From contig GG745341.1 of NCBI GenBank assembly GCA_000151295.1, positions 575,787-639,786 on the forward strand: 64,000 nt of DNA. Reading direction: 5' to 3'. This stretch comes from Allomyces macrogynus ATCC 38327 (Eukaryota; Blastocladiomycota; Blastocladiomycetes; Blastocladiales; Blastocladiaceae). Each line of letters starts with the position of its first letter. Position 1 is the first letter of the stretch. Shown piece after piece: positions 23,137 to 32,398 of this stretch. The translations under genes were made by a program, and so were the position numbers. The notes beneath the pieces are model-generated. The model made no database searches, was not told where the DNA came from, and was given only the letters and a program-made list of their open reading frames with translations.

Positions 23137-23549
23137 CTACTCGTCGGCCAACGCCGCCGCGGCCGCGGCCTTCTGGCGCTCCTGCAGCTCCGTGCGCCAC
23201 GACTTGAACCCGCCGCGGCGCAGCCGGTCCATGTAGGCCTCGACGAGGTGGTGGCAATTTTCGGGCGCGTTGACGCCCTCCTGGCGCGTGCACCGCTGCA
23301 GCTTCTCCTTGATAATGACCGTCGTCATTTGCTCGACCCACTGCTCGCGCAGGTGCTGGTCGCGCGCCTCGAAAAACGCTATAGTCAGCGTCGCGTTAGG
23401 ACATGGTCATGGATGAACTGAAGCGGCGTGCGGATGTGGGTGGCTGTACCGATGCGGTCATGCGGGTCAATGTTGCGCAGGTCCGTGACCGGGGCCCACG
23501 TCCGGTTCTCCGGGTCAACGGGCATGCGCTTGGCGTCGGTCCCCGTCAT
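23137..23549 (-). CDS. NDUFB10: NADH:ubiquinone oxidoreductase subunit NDUFB10 (PDSW)
   Basis: Accessory subunit of the membrane arm of mitochondrial complex I, facing the intermembrane space. Exons 23450-23549 and 23137-23378 are joined across a 71-nt GT-AG intron (donor GTACAG, acceptor CTATAG) to give 113 residues, close to the 12.3-kDa subunit of Neurospora. The junction reads DPHDRIAFFEARDQHLREQW. The signature region is KEKLQRCTRQEGVNAPENCH, with two Cys in a CxxxxxxxxxxC spacing like that of the mammalian and fungal PDSW proteins, followed by LVEAYMDRLRRGGFKSWRTE. Presence of this gene implies a conventional complex I. Confidence 0.85.
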
Positions 23550-24011
23550 CGTGCGGGGATGGATCGCGTGCGAGAATGTGGGGCTAAATAGGGCCACACG
23601 CAAGGGTGCCACAATCGCAATCGAAATGGCGGGCACAGCAGAGATTTCGTGCAAATGGCCGAAATTCGGTGCAGAGCATTGAAGATCAGCGCGTGGCGAG
23701 GGGCGCAAAGCAGCTGAACTGTCAGTCCATGGTTGGCAGGTTGGTGGGCGATGGTGCGCATGGTCGCGGCGCACAGACACCTGCCTGGGCGTGATGAGCG
23801 GGTGGACGAGCACTCGTCCTAAAAATGCAGCTACTCGCGTCGGATATTGTGCGTGCAGCAACTCGTCGTCGGCGGTCGATTTCGCGCAGCGTGCTTGGCA
23901 CAAATGGATGGAGACGTTAGCGCGGTGGAGGAAATCAGGTGGACTCACGTGTGTTTGACTCATGTGCGCTTGACTCATTGGATCAAATTTTATTTGACTG
24001 CTACTTTGGTC
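23550..24011. other. Intergenic region
   Basis: 5' flank of NDUFB10 and of the tRNA gene. No other feature is recognised. Confidence 0.3.
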
Positions 24012-24083
24012 AGCGTCTTGGCGCAGGGGAAGCGCGCAGGGCTCATAACCCTGAGGTCGTAGGATCGAAACCTACAGACGCTA
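24012..24083 (+). tRNA. Initiator tRNA-Met (CAU)
   Basis: A 72-nt cloverleaf with no intron. The acceptor stem AGCGTCT pairs perfectly with AGACGCT, and discriminator A follows. The D stem is GCGC/GCGC, the anticodon stem CAGGG/CCCTG with loop CTCATAA (anticodon CAT), and the T stem GTAGG/CCTAC. Features of eukaryotic initiators are present: A1-U72 as the first pair, three G-C pairs at the base of the anticodon stem, and the T loop ATCGAAA (A54 in place of T54). It lies between NDUFB10 and LANCL. Confidence 0.95.
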
Positions 24084-24345
24084 TTAAACTGATCAACCAA
24101 GCGAAGACCTGGCTGACGGTGTTTTTCCTCAGCGTTTGTTTCAGAACCACACTCAACTTTCACCTTACCAATCCCAGGATAACACGACCGACAGGTTCGA
24201 TTTTTGCAAGAGCCGACGATAGTTTATATCGTGATCAAGATGCTCTCTGGCCCCACAGGTGTGCAGGACGTCCTCACCATTTGTGGTTGGCAGTAGATGA
24301 CGACACACCACTCTCCTCAAGATTGAACTCGAAAGTTGATGTCAC

Positions 24346-24410
24346 CAGCTGCAAGAACAGCTGAGGGCTCATCAACCAAGGTAGCAGGGTCAAGACCTGC
24401 GGACGCAATA
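24346..24410 (+). repeat. tRNA-like relic resembling the initiator tRNA
   Basis: About 330 bp after the initiator tRNA gene, a degenerate stretch retains GGGCTCAT, an AGGT variable-region remnant, a possible T arm (GCAGG-GTCAAGA-CCTGC) and GGACGC followed by AATAAAC. The tRNA itself has matching elements, ending AGACGCTATTAAAC. The D arm and acceptor stem no longer match well. It is probably a decayed copy or a tRNA-derived element. The similarity was judged by eye. Confidence 0.45.
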
Positions 24411-24680
24411 AACATGTACACGTACATTGCTGGCTGTCGCTTTTCTTGGTGGATTGCTGGAGCAACCATGTCGATTCTGATTTCGCCCTTTTGTGGGGTG
24501 TGGGCGAACCTGCTTTTCCCCACAAGTCTTTTGCAGCAGCAACAAGGCAGGATTAATAATTTGAAACATTTCTTATCAATTGTGAGCCATAATTCTCACC
24601 ACCATGAATTGCCCGGGCGAATTGAATCGCCTCCCTCCTCAGATCGTCATTCCTCCATCAACACAGCCATAGGTTCCCAC

Positions 24681-26575
24681 TCAACAATCGTCAACGCACG
24701 GGAACCCATGGAACACGGCCGCCGTCACCGCTTCGACCGCACGCGGCGCACGCGCCAGCGCCGTGCGCGAGATGAGATCCCCGGCCTCAGTCTCCAAACT
24801 CAGCGACCGCGGCGGCGCGGACGTGTCGCGCAGGTCCACGCTCTGCTGCTCGTGCTCCGGGTTGTGCTCAAGGACGGGCTCAGGTGTGACGAGCAAGTCG
24901 GCGAGCAGCGACGCGAGCCCGCCCCAGCCCTCCCACACGCTCGCGGGATGGTCGCAGCGGCCGCCTTGCCAGTGCGCGGCGGTCAGCGCAAACGCGAGCG
25001 TGCGCTGGTACCACGGACGGAGACGCGTCGCGCGCCAGAGAGCCAGGAACAGGTAGGCATTCCCGGCGACGCCATGGCACAGGCCGACGTGCTTATCGAC
25101 AATCCCTATCCGCAGACGGGCAGAGATCAGCGGAGGACGCAGGATGGAAGCGCGATCAGAAAAGCGGCACGGTACCCTGTTCCCATGCGAGCTCGCCGCA
25201 CGCCGTCGCGCGCGCGAGATACTCAAGGTCGCCAAACTTGGCAAACGCACGCACAAACAGCAGCCCAAATCCGACGGCTCCATGACACCACTGGACCATG
25301 GCGTGGGCCGGGTCCGTCGCCTGCGTGTACGACGTGCACAGCTTGTCGAACGTGGTCGGGTACCCATTCAAGTGAGTGAGGTCGTTGACGGCCTGCTTGA
25401 TCTCGTCGAGGTACGGCGTAATCAACTCGTCGGGCAGGGCGAGCAAGACGGTCAAGATGCCGGCCGCGCCGTGCGCGGCGCCGAGGTACCACTTGTCATG
25501 CCACGCCCACGCGAGCGTGAGCCGCGGCGCGTCCGGGTAGGTGTTGGCGAGCGTGGCGGCGCCGCGGCGGCCGTCTTCGAGAATGGCCTCGACCAGATTG
25601 GGCTGTAATTCGGCAATCGGGAGAGCATCGCCGTACGCGTGTGTCGCGTCGCGCGTTTCAGGGACGTGCCGGGCGACAAACTGTAGCGCGGCCACGAGCC
25701 CAGCGCGGCCGTAGAGCAGTTCCGACGGGCACGCGGGCGAGAAGGCGTGCCGCCGAATGTAGGCGTTGAGCTGCGCGAGCGTGTCGGCCACGGCCGCGTC
25801 CGGCGCACCACTGCCACTGTGCGCCGCTGGGCTCCGCCGGCAAAACTCGACGCCCGACCGATAGTGGTGACTTACGGCCGCGGCCACGGCGAGGGCGCCG
25901 ACGGGAGTGCACAAAAACCCGACGCCCGAGAGCGCCGACGACGAGTGATGGTGTGTGGCGCTGCTGCAGCGACCGTTGGATCGCGGCGAGCGCCGTGGCG
26001 TGCGCGCGCTCGGCGAGGTCGTGCGCGATCGCGAGCGCCGACCGCGATCCGAGTGCGAACCCCGGGTCGGCATTATGAATCTTGAAGAGCAGCCAGGCTG
26101 CGCCGGCCGTGCCCGTGTAGACGGACGCGTCGTCGCTCGCGTGGCGCAACGTGCCGTCGACAACGCGTGAGACGAGCGCTGGTAACAGCGACGCGTCGCG
26201 CTCCGGGTCGCGCGCCGTCAGAATCTGCGAGAGCGAAAGCGCGCGCGTCGCGGCGGGCCCGTGCTCGTAGACAGCAAACGGATTGGCGCGGTACCGCAGC
26301 CGCAGTTCGGGCGCGGGCACCAGCTGCTCGTCGGTCGCGGCACCAACGTCGCGCGCGTACTCCCAGGCGAGCTTGGCGAGGTGTGCCTTGTCTGGGCGCG
26401 GTTTCGGGTCGTAGTGCGAGCCCCACAGGCCGTGGTGGTGCTCGTAGGCCTGTGTCGCGGCCGGGTCTGCCTCGGCGGGCTTGGTCGTGACCGCAATCTT
26501 GCCGGTGACCTGCTCGGAGGCCGCGCCGCGCGGCGCGTCGGTGGTGGGGTCGCGGTGGTGGTCGCCAGCGAGCAT
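24681..26575 (-). CDS. LanC-like protein (LANCL)
   Basis: Eukaryotic homologue of bacterial lanthionine cyclases. Animal LANCLs are glutathione-binding and add glutathione to dehydroalanine/dehydrobutyrine sites in damaged proteins. Exons 25176-26575 and 24681-25105 flank a 70-nt intron (donor GTACCG, acceptor GGATAG) whose removal gives WEQGIVDKHVGLCHGVAGNA. Zinc ligands are visible: Cys in MVQWCHGAVGFG, then Cys-His in GLCHGVAGN. Inner-barrel helices include YTGTAGAAWLLFKIHNADPG, LLYGRAGLVAALQFVARHVP and WYLGAAHGAAGILTVLLALP. The frame breaks once near 25940-25960 (CACACAC tract); dropping one base makes a 607-residue protein. It is longer than animal LANCLs because of an N-terminal extension and a C-terminal insertion. 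Confidence 0.88.
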
Positions 26576-27016
26576 GGTGAAAATGGAGGGAGAGATCGAG
26601 TTGCGGGTGGTTATGGTGGGGAGAGAGAGCAGTTTCAGACGGCTGAGACCGACGCGCGACAGCGGTGGTGTTTTGCCCCGTCGCGGTGGGCCGAGGAGAA
26701 CGCGTCGCAGTGGGCCGAGGAGAACGCGTCGCGGTGTCTCACCGCTCATCAAGCGCGGCATCAGCGCAGCGCGCCGCGCAACGCGACCGAACGCCGGCAG
26801 CAACCCGTCATCCTGCCTCACATGATGATAGCGCACCACCTCCACCGCGCCACGCCGCCGCTTTTGGCGAGCCGACTCAGCAAAATAATCACGCAAATCA
26901 CAACCAAATATAACAGTACCACGCCTGCATAACCTACCGCAACCTGAAGCGCATCGCTGATCCGAATCCAAGAGCCCCGAATCCAACCCCATCTGGCCAG
27001 CAATCCGACCACAACC
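26576..27016. promoter_or_regulatory. Divergent intergenic region with a 24-bp tandem repeat
   Basis: 5' flanks of LANCL and the YAR1-like gene. Two nearly identical 24-bp units, starting GTGGGCCGAGGAGAACGCGT, lie in tandem at 26686-26733. Confidence 0.5.
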
Positions 27017-27710
27017 ATGACGCAGACGCAAACGCCGCTCGCCGAGATCGACACCAATGAGATCGTGCTCTGCGCACGCTACGGCGAGCTGCCCGAGCTC
27101 AAGGAGGAGGTCGCGCGCCTCCAGCACGAGTACCCGCACGTCTCCGCCGCGGCTCTGCTTGCGCAGCCCGTCGCGGGCGGCAACACGCCGCTGCACATGG
27201 CCGCGGCCAACGGCCACAAGGGTAACTTGATGATGCCAACGGAAGTCCGCGCCAACAAGTACTGATCGCCCCCGATGTGACGCCAGACATTGTCGAGTAC
27301 CTCCTCCAGCACATTGCCGGTGTCTCGGTCAACACGCAGAACGAGCAAGGCAACACACCGATGCACTGGTGCGCCGTCAACGGCCACGACGAGATTGCCA
27401 AGCTGCTCATCGCCGCCGCTGCCGATCTGACTGTACGTCGTTCTGGCTCGTTCCTCCCGATTTCATGGCATTTCAGACTGATCTGTCCTGTTGTCGTTGA
27501 CAGCTCGTCAACCACGCTGGCCGCACGGCACTCTACGAGGCGCAGGCTGCACAACACGAAAAGGTGGCCGTCGAGCTGCTCAAGGTCATGGACCCGGACT
27601 TGGACGAGGATGCCGAAGACGATACGGCCAAGGCCGGGCCATCCTCCTCTTCCGCGTCGGCAAGCGCAGCACCACCAGCTGCCAAGTCGGCCGCAGCCAA
27701 GTCGACGTGA
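27017..27710 (+). CDS. YAR1: Ankyrin-repeat protein, Yar1-like
   Basis: In yeast Yar1 is a dedicated chaperone of ribosomal protein Rps3 that keeps it soluble on the way to the nucleus. Three exons (27017-27221, 27287-27432, 27504-27710) give 185 residues; yeast Yar1 has 200. Two ankyrin repeats are clear: GGNTPLHMAAANGHKDIVEY (spanning the first intron) and GNTPMHWCAVNGHDEIAKLL, with a partial third (NHAGRTALYEAQAAQHEKVA). The tail is acidic, then Ser/Ala/Lys-rich, as in Yar1. The order of an N-terminal helix (NEIVLCARYGELPELKEEVA), two repeats and an acidic tail supports the assignment; other small ankyrin proteins remain possible. Confidence 0.82.
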
Positions 27711-28088
27711 TGTGTTGCCCCATTGTCCTCTTTCTTTGTCTCTTCTCGTTGCCGCCATTTCTTGCACTCTCTGGACATTTCTCGTTTCTCGTTCATTTGT
27801 TGGTCGTGTTGTCGCTGCTTTCGGCGTTCCTGTATATCTCTCATTTCCTTGCGGTCGATGTCGACCAGTTTTGATGCAGCTCAAGAACAGAATCTTGCAC
27901 CAGGGCACTGCCGCTATCCTCTCCACCATGGCGCTTGCTGTGTTCGCTTTGATTTCAGAAAGAGAGAGGTTCCTGTCGAAAGCTTCAAGTGCTGCCAAAC
28001 GGCTCGTGCAACAGATCACCAGACAAGCTGATCAACTCGACTTTCAAACTGTCCCTTCTCTCAAGTCTGTCACCATCTCCTCCAACCA
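27711..28088. other. Intergenic region (YAR1 to BMT2)
   Basis: T-rich and C-rich sequence between two genes on the same strand; holds a 3' UTR and a promoter. No gene seen. Confidence 0.35.
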
Positions 28089-29318
28089 ATGGCAAAGAAC
28101 AAGAAAAAGACGCCGATCGTGCGCCGTGTTGCCCGCAGCACAACTGCTGCACTTGCCGTATCGAGTCCCGCGCACGTGGCTCCAAACGTCGTATCCAGCG
28201 AAGACGCTGCCAGACCACTACCGACTCTCCCGCGCAAGAAGCGAGCACGCAAGGCCATTACCCGCTTCCACGCCGCTGCCAAGCAAGCTGCAACAGCTCG
28301 CCATGATGATTCCGACGATTCCAATGACGAGGACGACAACGACGACGGTGCAAGCGCGCCGAAACGAGCGCGGACGGCGCCCGCCAACGATGCCTTTTCA
28401 GCGGTCGACCTTGCCGCGTACCAGCGCGCGTCAATGAAAATCCAGTCCACGAAGTACCCGAGCGAGCTGCTCGTCGCCCTCATCGCGCACCTCGCGAACA
28501 CCCAACCGCCCATTGCGGCACCCGGCGGTTTGCCGGACCTGCAGATCCCGCGCGACCAAGTGCCGCTGCCACAACGCCCGCTCTCGCTGCTCGACGTCGG
28601 AGCGCTCGAGGGACCCGTCGCGTACCGCAAGGTCCAATCCCGCGGTCTTCTGAGCGACATCCTCTCGATCGACCTCAACCCGCAAAGCCCCGCCGTCCTT
28701 CGCGCCGACTTTTTCCAGTTCCCGACCGCGCCCTGCCGATCCTCCTCCCCCAAATCCTGGACCGACGAGTTTGACTTCACCGACTACCTCGCGCCCGTCG
28801 CCGACGCTGCGCACGCGGACCCGGCCTGTTTCCCTGGGACGGGTGTCCCGAAAACCGCGCAGCAGACATTCGATGTGGTCTCGCTCTCGCTCGTGGTCAA
28901 TTTCCTGCCGACGCCGGCGGCGCGCGGCGCGATGCTCGCGAAAGCGATTCGGCACTTGGATCCGAACGGTGCGCGGCTCGTGTATTTGGTCCTCCCGCGC
29001 GCGTGTGTTGCGAATGCGCGGTACATGGATGCCGACCGGTTGCATGGCGAGGTGATGATGAAGGGGCTCGGCGCAAGGTTGGTCGCGGAACGCGAGTCGG
29101 CCAAGCTCGTGTGCGCGCTATACCAGGTGGGCAAAGCGCGTGCTGGGTGCCCGTGCGGGTGTGACGCGTGCGCAAAGTGTTCGGGTGACGAGGAGGAGGA
29201 GAAGGGAGAGCAGGCGACGTGTCGATGTGGAGTCGTTCGACATCGGGTGCGCGGGAAGGTGGGCAAGGCGATGGTGAACGATGGCAAGAAACGGAATAAT
29301 TTTAGTATCGTTTTGTGA
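28089..29318 (+). CDS. BMT2: 25S rRNA adenine-N1 methyltransferase Bmt2
   Basis: Nucleolar SAM-dependent enzyme; in yeast Bmt2 makes m1A2142 of 25S rRNA. Single exon, 409 residues. A basic/acidic N-terminus (MAKNKKKTPIVRR, then an Asp-rich patch) suits a nucleolar protein. The core reads YQRASMKIQSTKYPSELLVA, then LLDVGALEG as motif I, ILSIDLNPQSPAVLRADFFQ, and FDVVSLSLVVNFLPTPAARG. LVYLVLPRACVANARYMDAD and the terminal KKRNNFSIVL match the family signature. Two inserts relative to yeast are seen: a Pro/Ser segment after the second strand, and a Cys-rich segment (CPCGCDACAKCSG, CRCG) before the end that could bind a metal. That Cys-rich insert is unusual. Confidence 0.88.
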   Translation: MAKNKKKTPIVRRVARSTTAALAVSSPAHVAPNVVSSEDAARPLPTLPRKKRARKAITRFHAAAKQAATARHDDSDDSNDEDDNDDGASAPKRARTAPANDAFSAVDLAAYQRASMKIQSTKYPSELLVALIAHLANTQPPIAAPGGLPDLQIPRDQVPLPQRPLSLLDVGALEGPVAYRKVQSRGLLSDILSIDLNPQSPAVLRADFFQFPTAPCRSSSPKSWTDEFDFTDYLAPVADAAHADPACFPGTGVPKTAQQTFDVVSLSLVVNFLPTPAARGAMLAKAIRHLDPNGARLVYLVLPRACVANARYMDADRLHGEVMMKGLGARLVAERESAKLVCALYQVGKARAGCPCGCDACAKCSGDEEEEKGEQATCRCGVVRHRVRGKVGKAMVNDGKKRNNFSIVL

Positions 29319-29579
29319 ACCATCTGTGCGGTTGCGTGTCCAAATGCTGCGACCGACGATGATCAGTCTTAGTCATGGATGATCCGCGGTTCGGAAGCGA
29401 CCTTACCGCGGCGGTAGTCATGCGAATACTTCTATATATTTCGCACAATCAGAAAGAGACTACCTAGCTGGGACAAGCGCGCCTGCGCGCTGGCCCGCAA
29501 TATCGATTCTAAACGGAGTCGTAAGTGCAATCTGGTCCAATGGTCTTGCCCTCCCCCTCCTCAAAGATCATCTGGTCCC

Positions 29580-30409
29580 CTAGTTTGGCCACAGAATCTC
29601 ACGCGTCGCCATGCGCTGTAACAAGTCGACCGCCCGCGCGCACCCATTGCCCTGGTTGAGCATGAGTGACGTCTGGAACGGGTCCACGACCCCAAAACCC
29701 GTCTAGGTGCGGGGAACGGCCCCGTTGGACGACGAACCGGCCACCGTCATGCGAGGCCATGGTCAGAGACAACTTTGAGCGCGTCGCAAGTGCGAAGCAA
29801 AACGCACATGACGTTTCGAGCAATGCCCACGTCGTTCATGCCGAGCGCGCCCTTGTTGAAGATCACCTTCCCATGCCAGTCGGAGTACTCGCTTTCCAAC
29901 GTCATGCCACAGGGCAGGTTGGCGCCAAGCAAAAACGGGACATGGTCGGCGCCGGAGCCGAGCATGGGCTTCCCGACGAGCGGTAACCGCGGTCGCTCGT
30001 TGTTGACCGACGAATCTGGATCAAACACCCGTGAGCAAAGGAAAATCACGAAAAACACCAAAAAAGAAAATAACCAACGACAAGCCATACCATTATGCGG
30101 CATCCAATCGGTCAGGTGCGGCATGGCCAGCATTGTATCAAAGTTGCGGTCCCAGAAGTCGTGACACATCTGGTCCTTGGACTGGCGCGTCGCGCGCAAT
30201 CCTGGCCGCACGGGTGGCGGCACGGTCTCGTATTATTTGCCCGGTGCGTTATGCTTGAATGCGTCGCACATGTGCGAACAGGACCGGCGTGGTGCGGCCG
30301 TGTCCTTTCGGGTCGGAGTGACAAGACGCGTCGCTGTCGCCAAAGACGCGGTGCTGATGGCCGACAGAAACACGGGAGCTCGGATCGACGCGTAGTGTGA
30401 CAGCGTCAT
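29580..30409 (-). pseudogene. Unrecognised three-exon gene with one in-frame stop
   Basis: I do not recognise the family. Exons at 30091-30409, 30015-29813 and 29702-29580 join in phase (introns of 75 and 110 nt with GTATGG and GTCATG donors and CAG/TAG acceptors) into about 214 codons. Coding quality is high: SKDQMCHDFWDRNFDTMLAM, then KPMLGSGADHVPFLLGANLP, YSDWHGKVIFNKGALGMNDV, and DPFQTSLMLNQGNGCARAVD. The same frame is open on both sides of a single TAA at 30233-30235 (about codon 59), so this is either a nonsense allele, a pseudogene, or a base error. The N-terminal part is Ala/Ser-rich and mildly hydrophobic. GSGADHVPF faintly recalls M28-type peptidases, but the catalytic set is not seen. 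Confidence 0.45.
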
Positions 30410-31345
30410 GGCTCCAGCGCCTGCGACGAGCGCCGACGAAAGTAAGGGTAAGGAACGTGACACCAGCGTTGGAATGGTTGCTGCAGTCGCTCGAGCCGTG
30501 CGGGGAAGTGTGGTCTGTCTGGTCTACTGGTATCGATCTATGGCGCGCGTCGAGGTGGAATGAAGTGGGTTTGATGCGCGCGTGCAAGTGCCTTTTTACT
30601 CGTTGCGTCTTGAGCCGATGTCGTAAATAGGAAGCGTGATGGTTGCTTGTTGTTTTGCAGTCGTTCAAGCCACTCACGGTTAACAGCGCGGTATGCACCG
30701 GACCTCAAAATTTGCCCCTCTTGATCAAGACACGCTCCCCACAACGCGCTTTACGCCCTTTCTCGGCTCCTGGCCAAGTACAGCAATTTAAATAATTATG
30801 GCGATTTCCACTGGGCAATCTTCATCGGGGTAGCTACTCCCCGAGGAATGACCTGCTGGGCGCGGAACCAGGAGCCAACGACGCTCACGCTCACGACGCA
30901 CCTGTCAGCTGGTGATCATCGAGTGATCTAGCTGTAGACGTTCTGTGGCCATAAAGTTGATCCCAAAGACCGTCGAGAGGAATGATATGTTCTTGCAGCG
31001 CGTTGAAGATGACGGGTGCAGATGACCACAGATTGAAACTGACAGTGCCCCTGTGCAGGTGCCAGCGTGTGCTCTGTGCTCACTGTGGGAGCGTCGCGTC
31101 GAGCAAGAGCATCAAACGATGCTTCACCAAATCGTTGTTCTCAATCGTTGCGCTCTGGTCTCTTTCTCGTCGGAAAAAAGATGGTATGACAAAACCAGCC
31201 CAAGTTGGGGGGGGGGGGGGGGGGGAGACAGAAACGGATCCAAACATCTCTAGGGCCCACGCGCCAGCTCCCACCGGGCCCCATGGTTTCCCTTCTCGTT
31301 GCTCAAACTCAAACACATCGTCGCGACCGGGTGAGGCGTGCGCGC
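30410..31345. other. Long intergenic region with a G19 tract
   Basis: Over 900 bp without a convincing gene. It contains a run of 19 G at 31207-31225. Base composition is less GC-rich than in the genes. Confidence 0.4.
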
Positions 31346-32049
31346 TCAGCTCGGGCGGTCGGTCAGGATGGGTGCCGATGAGGCCGAGAGCGACGAGCGA
31401 CGCGTCGATCCGGCGGTCGTGGCACCGGCGGGTGCCTTGACGACGGTGACGGGTACCCGTAGGTGCGTGATGCAGTACTCGGAGACGGAGCCGTAGAGCA
31501 TCCTATGCCGGGTGCATTGAATGAGGTGAGACATCGGATGGACCAGCAAAACTGAAACGGCGCGTCGGCGTCGGCCGCGGCCGTTGGCGTCAGAGCGTAC
31601 TTTTTCAGGCCCTGGTGGCCGTGCGTGCCGAGCACGACGAGGTTGCAGTCCGGCACGTGCTCGTCAATGTACTTTTCGAGCAGCGGGCCGACCTCGCCCT
31701 CGCCCTCGATCTCGATCAGCTCGTAGGAGACATTGTCGTCGAACCGATGCAGGTAGGCCTGGCACTCTTGGATGGCCGACTTGGCCTCGTGCTGGATCTC
31801 GAGGTTGTAGGCCTTGTCCAAATGGTCGAGGTAGGGGAACCGCGACGTGCGGTTGAGCGCCGTGACGTAGACGACGAGCAGGCGGTAGTTGGAGAGGTGC
31901 GCGACGAGGTTCGCGGCAAAGTCGACGGCGTGCCACGACGGCGCCGACGCGTCGACGGCCGTCAGCACGACATAAGGCGCGAGCGGGTCGAACACTCGCG
32001 GTGCGGCGGCACCGGCGGCGGCGGCGGCCAGGGCAGAGTCGTCCATCAT
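31346..32049 (-). CDS. Universal stress protein family (UspA fold)
   Basis: Small alpha/beta nucleotide-binding protein; in fungi such proteins are linked to stress responses, mostly without defined targets. Exons 31601-32049 and 31346-31502 flank a 98-nt intron (donor GTACGC, acceptor GCATAG), giving 201 residues. The fold starts with PYVVLTAVDASAPSWHAVDF, continues with LLVVYVTALNR, and ends with the ATP-binding motif G-x2-G-x9-G-S in GTHGHQGLKKMLYGSVSEYC, which is formed only after splicing. VPVTVVKAPAG is the last strand. The motif suggests an ATP-binding USP. The gene diverges from the dioxygenase gene across about 350 bp. Confidence 0.88.
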
Positions 32050-32398
32050 GAGGGTAACGTGTTGCTGGTTGTGTGTTGGTCGACGCGCGCGGCACTGGTG
32101 GCAATGTGGGCCGTGGAGGTGGGCGCGTCGGGATGGTTCCTGCTGGATGGCCAGGTTTCCTGGACGAAGGAAGAACCTAACCTAGGGCAGTGTTCCCAGA
32201 GTTTTGTCACGCGATCGCGCGGCGCGCCGTGGCCCGGCATGTCCCACAATGTCGGCGGCACAGGCCAGATTGCAGTCCACCATTTCCTCTCTCCTCCCTC
32301 CCCCAGCTCCACCGCTTGCTCCTCCACTCCACCACCGTCGCGCTCGTCAAGTTGCTCGTATCGCAAGTGCTCTCGTTGTTCAAGCTTGCCCACTAGTC
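32050..32398. promoter_or_regulatory. Divergent promoter region (USP / dioxygenase)
   Basis: About 350 bp between two divergent starts. Pyrimidine-rich before the plus-strand start; no TATA box. Confidence 0.35.

Noticed and set aside
24681..26575. Bacterial lanthipeptide gene cluster
   Set aside because: The LanC-like gene is alone, has a spliceosomal intron and lies among fungal housekeeping genes; no precursor peptide or LanB/LanM dehydratase is present.
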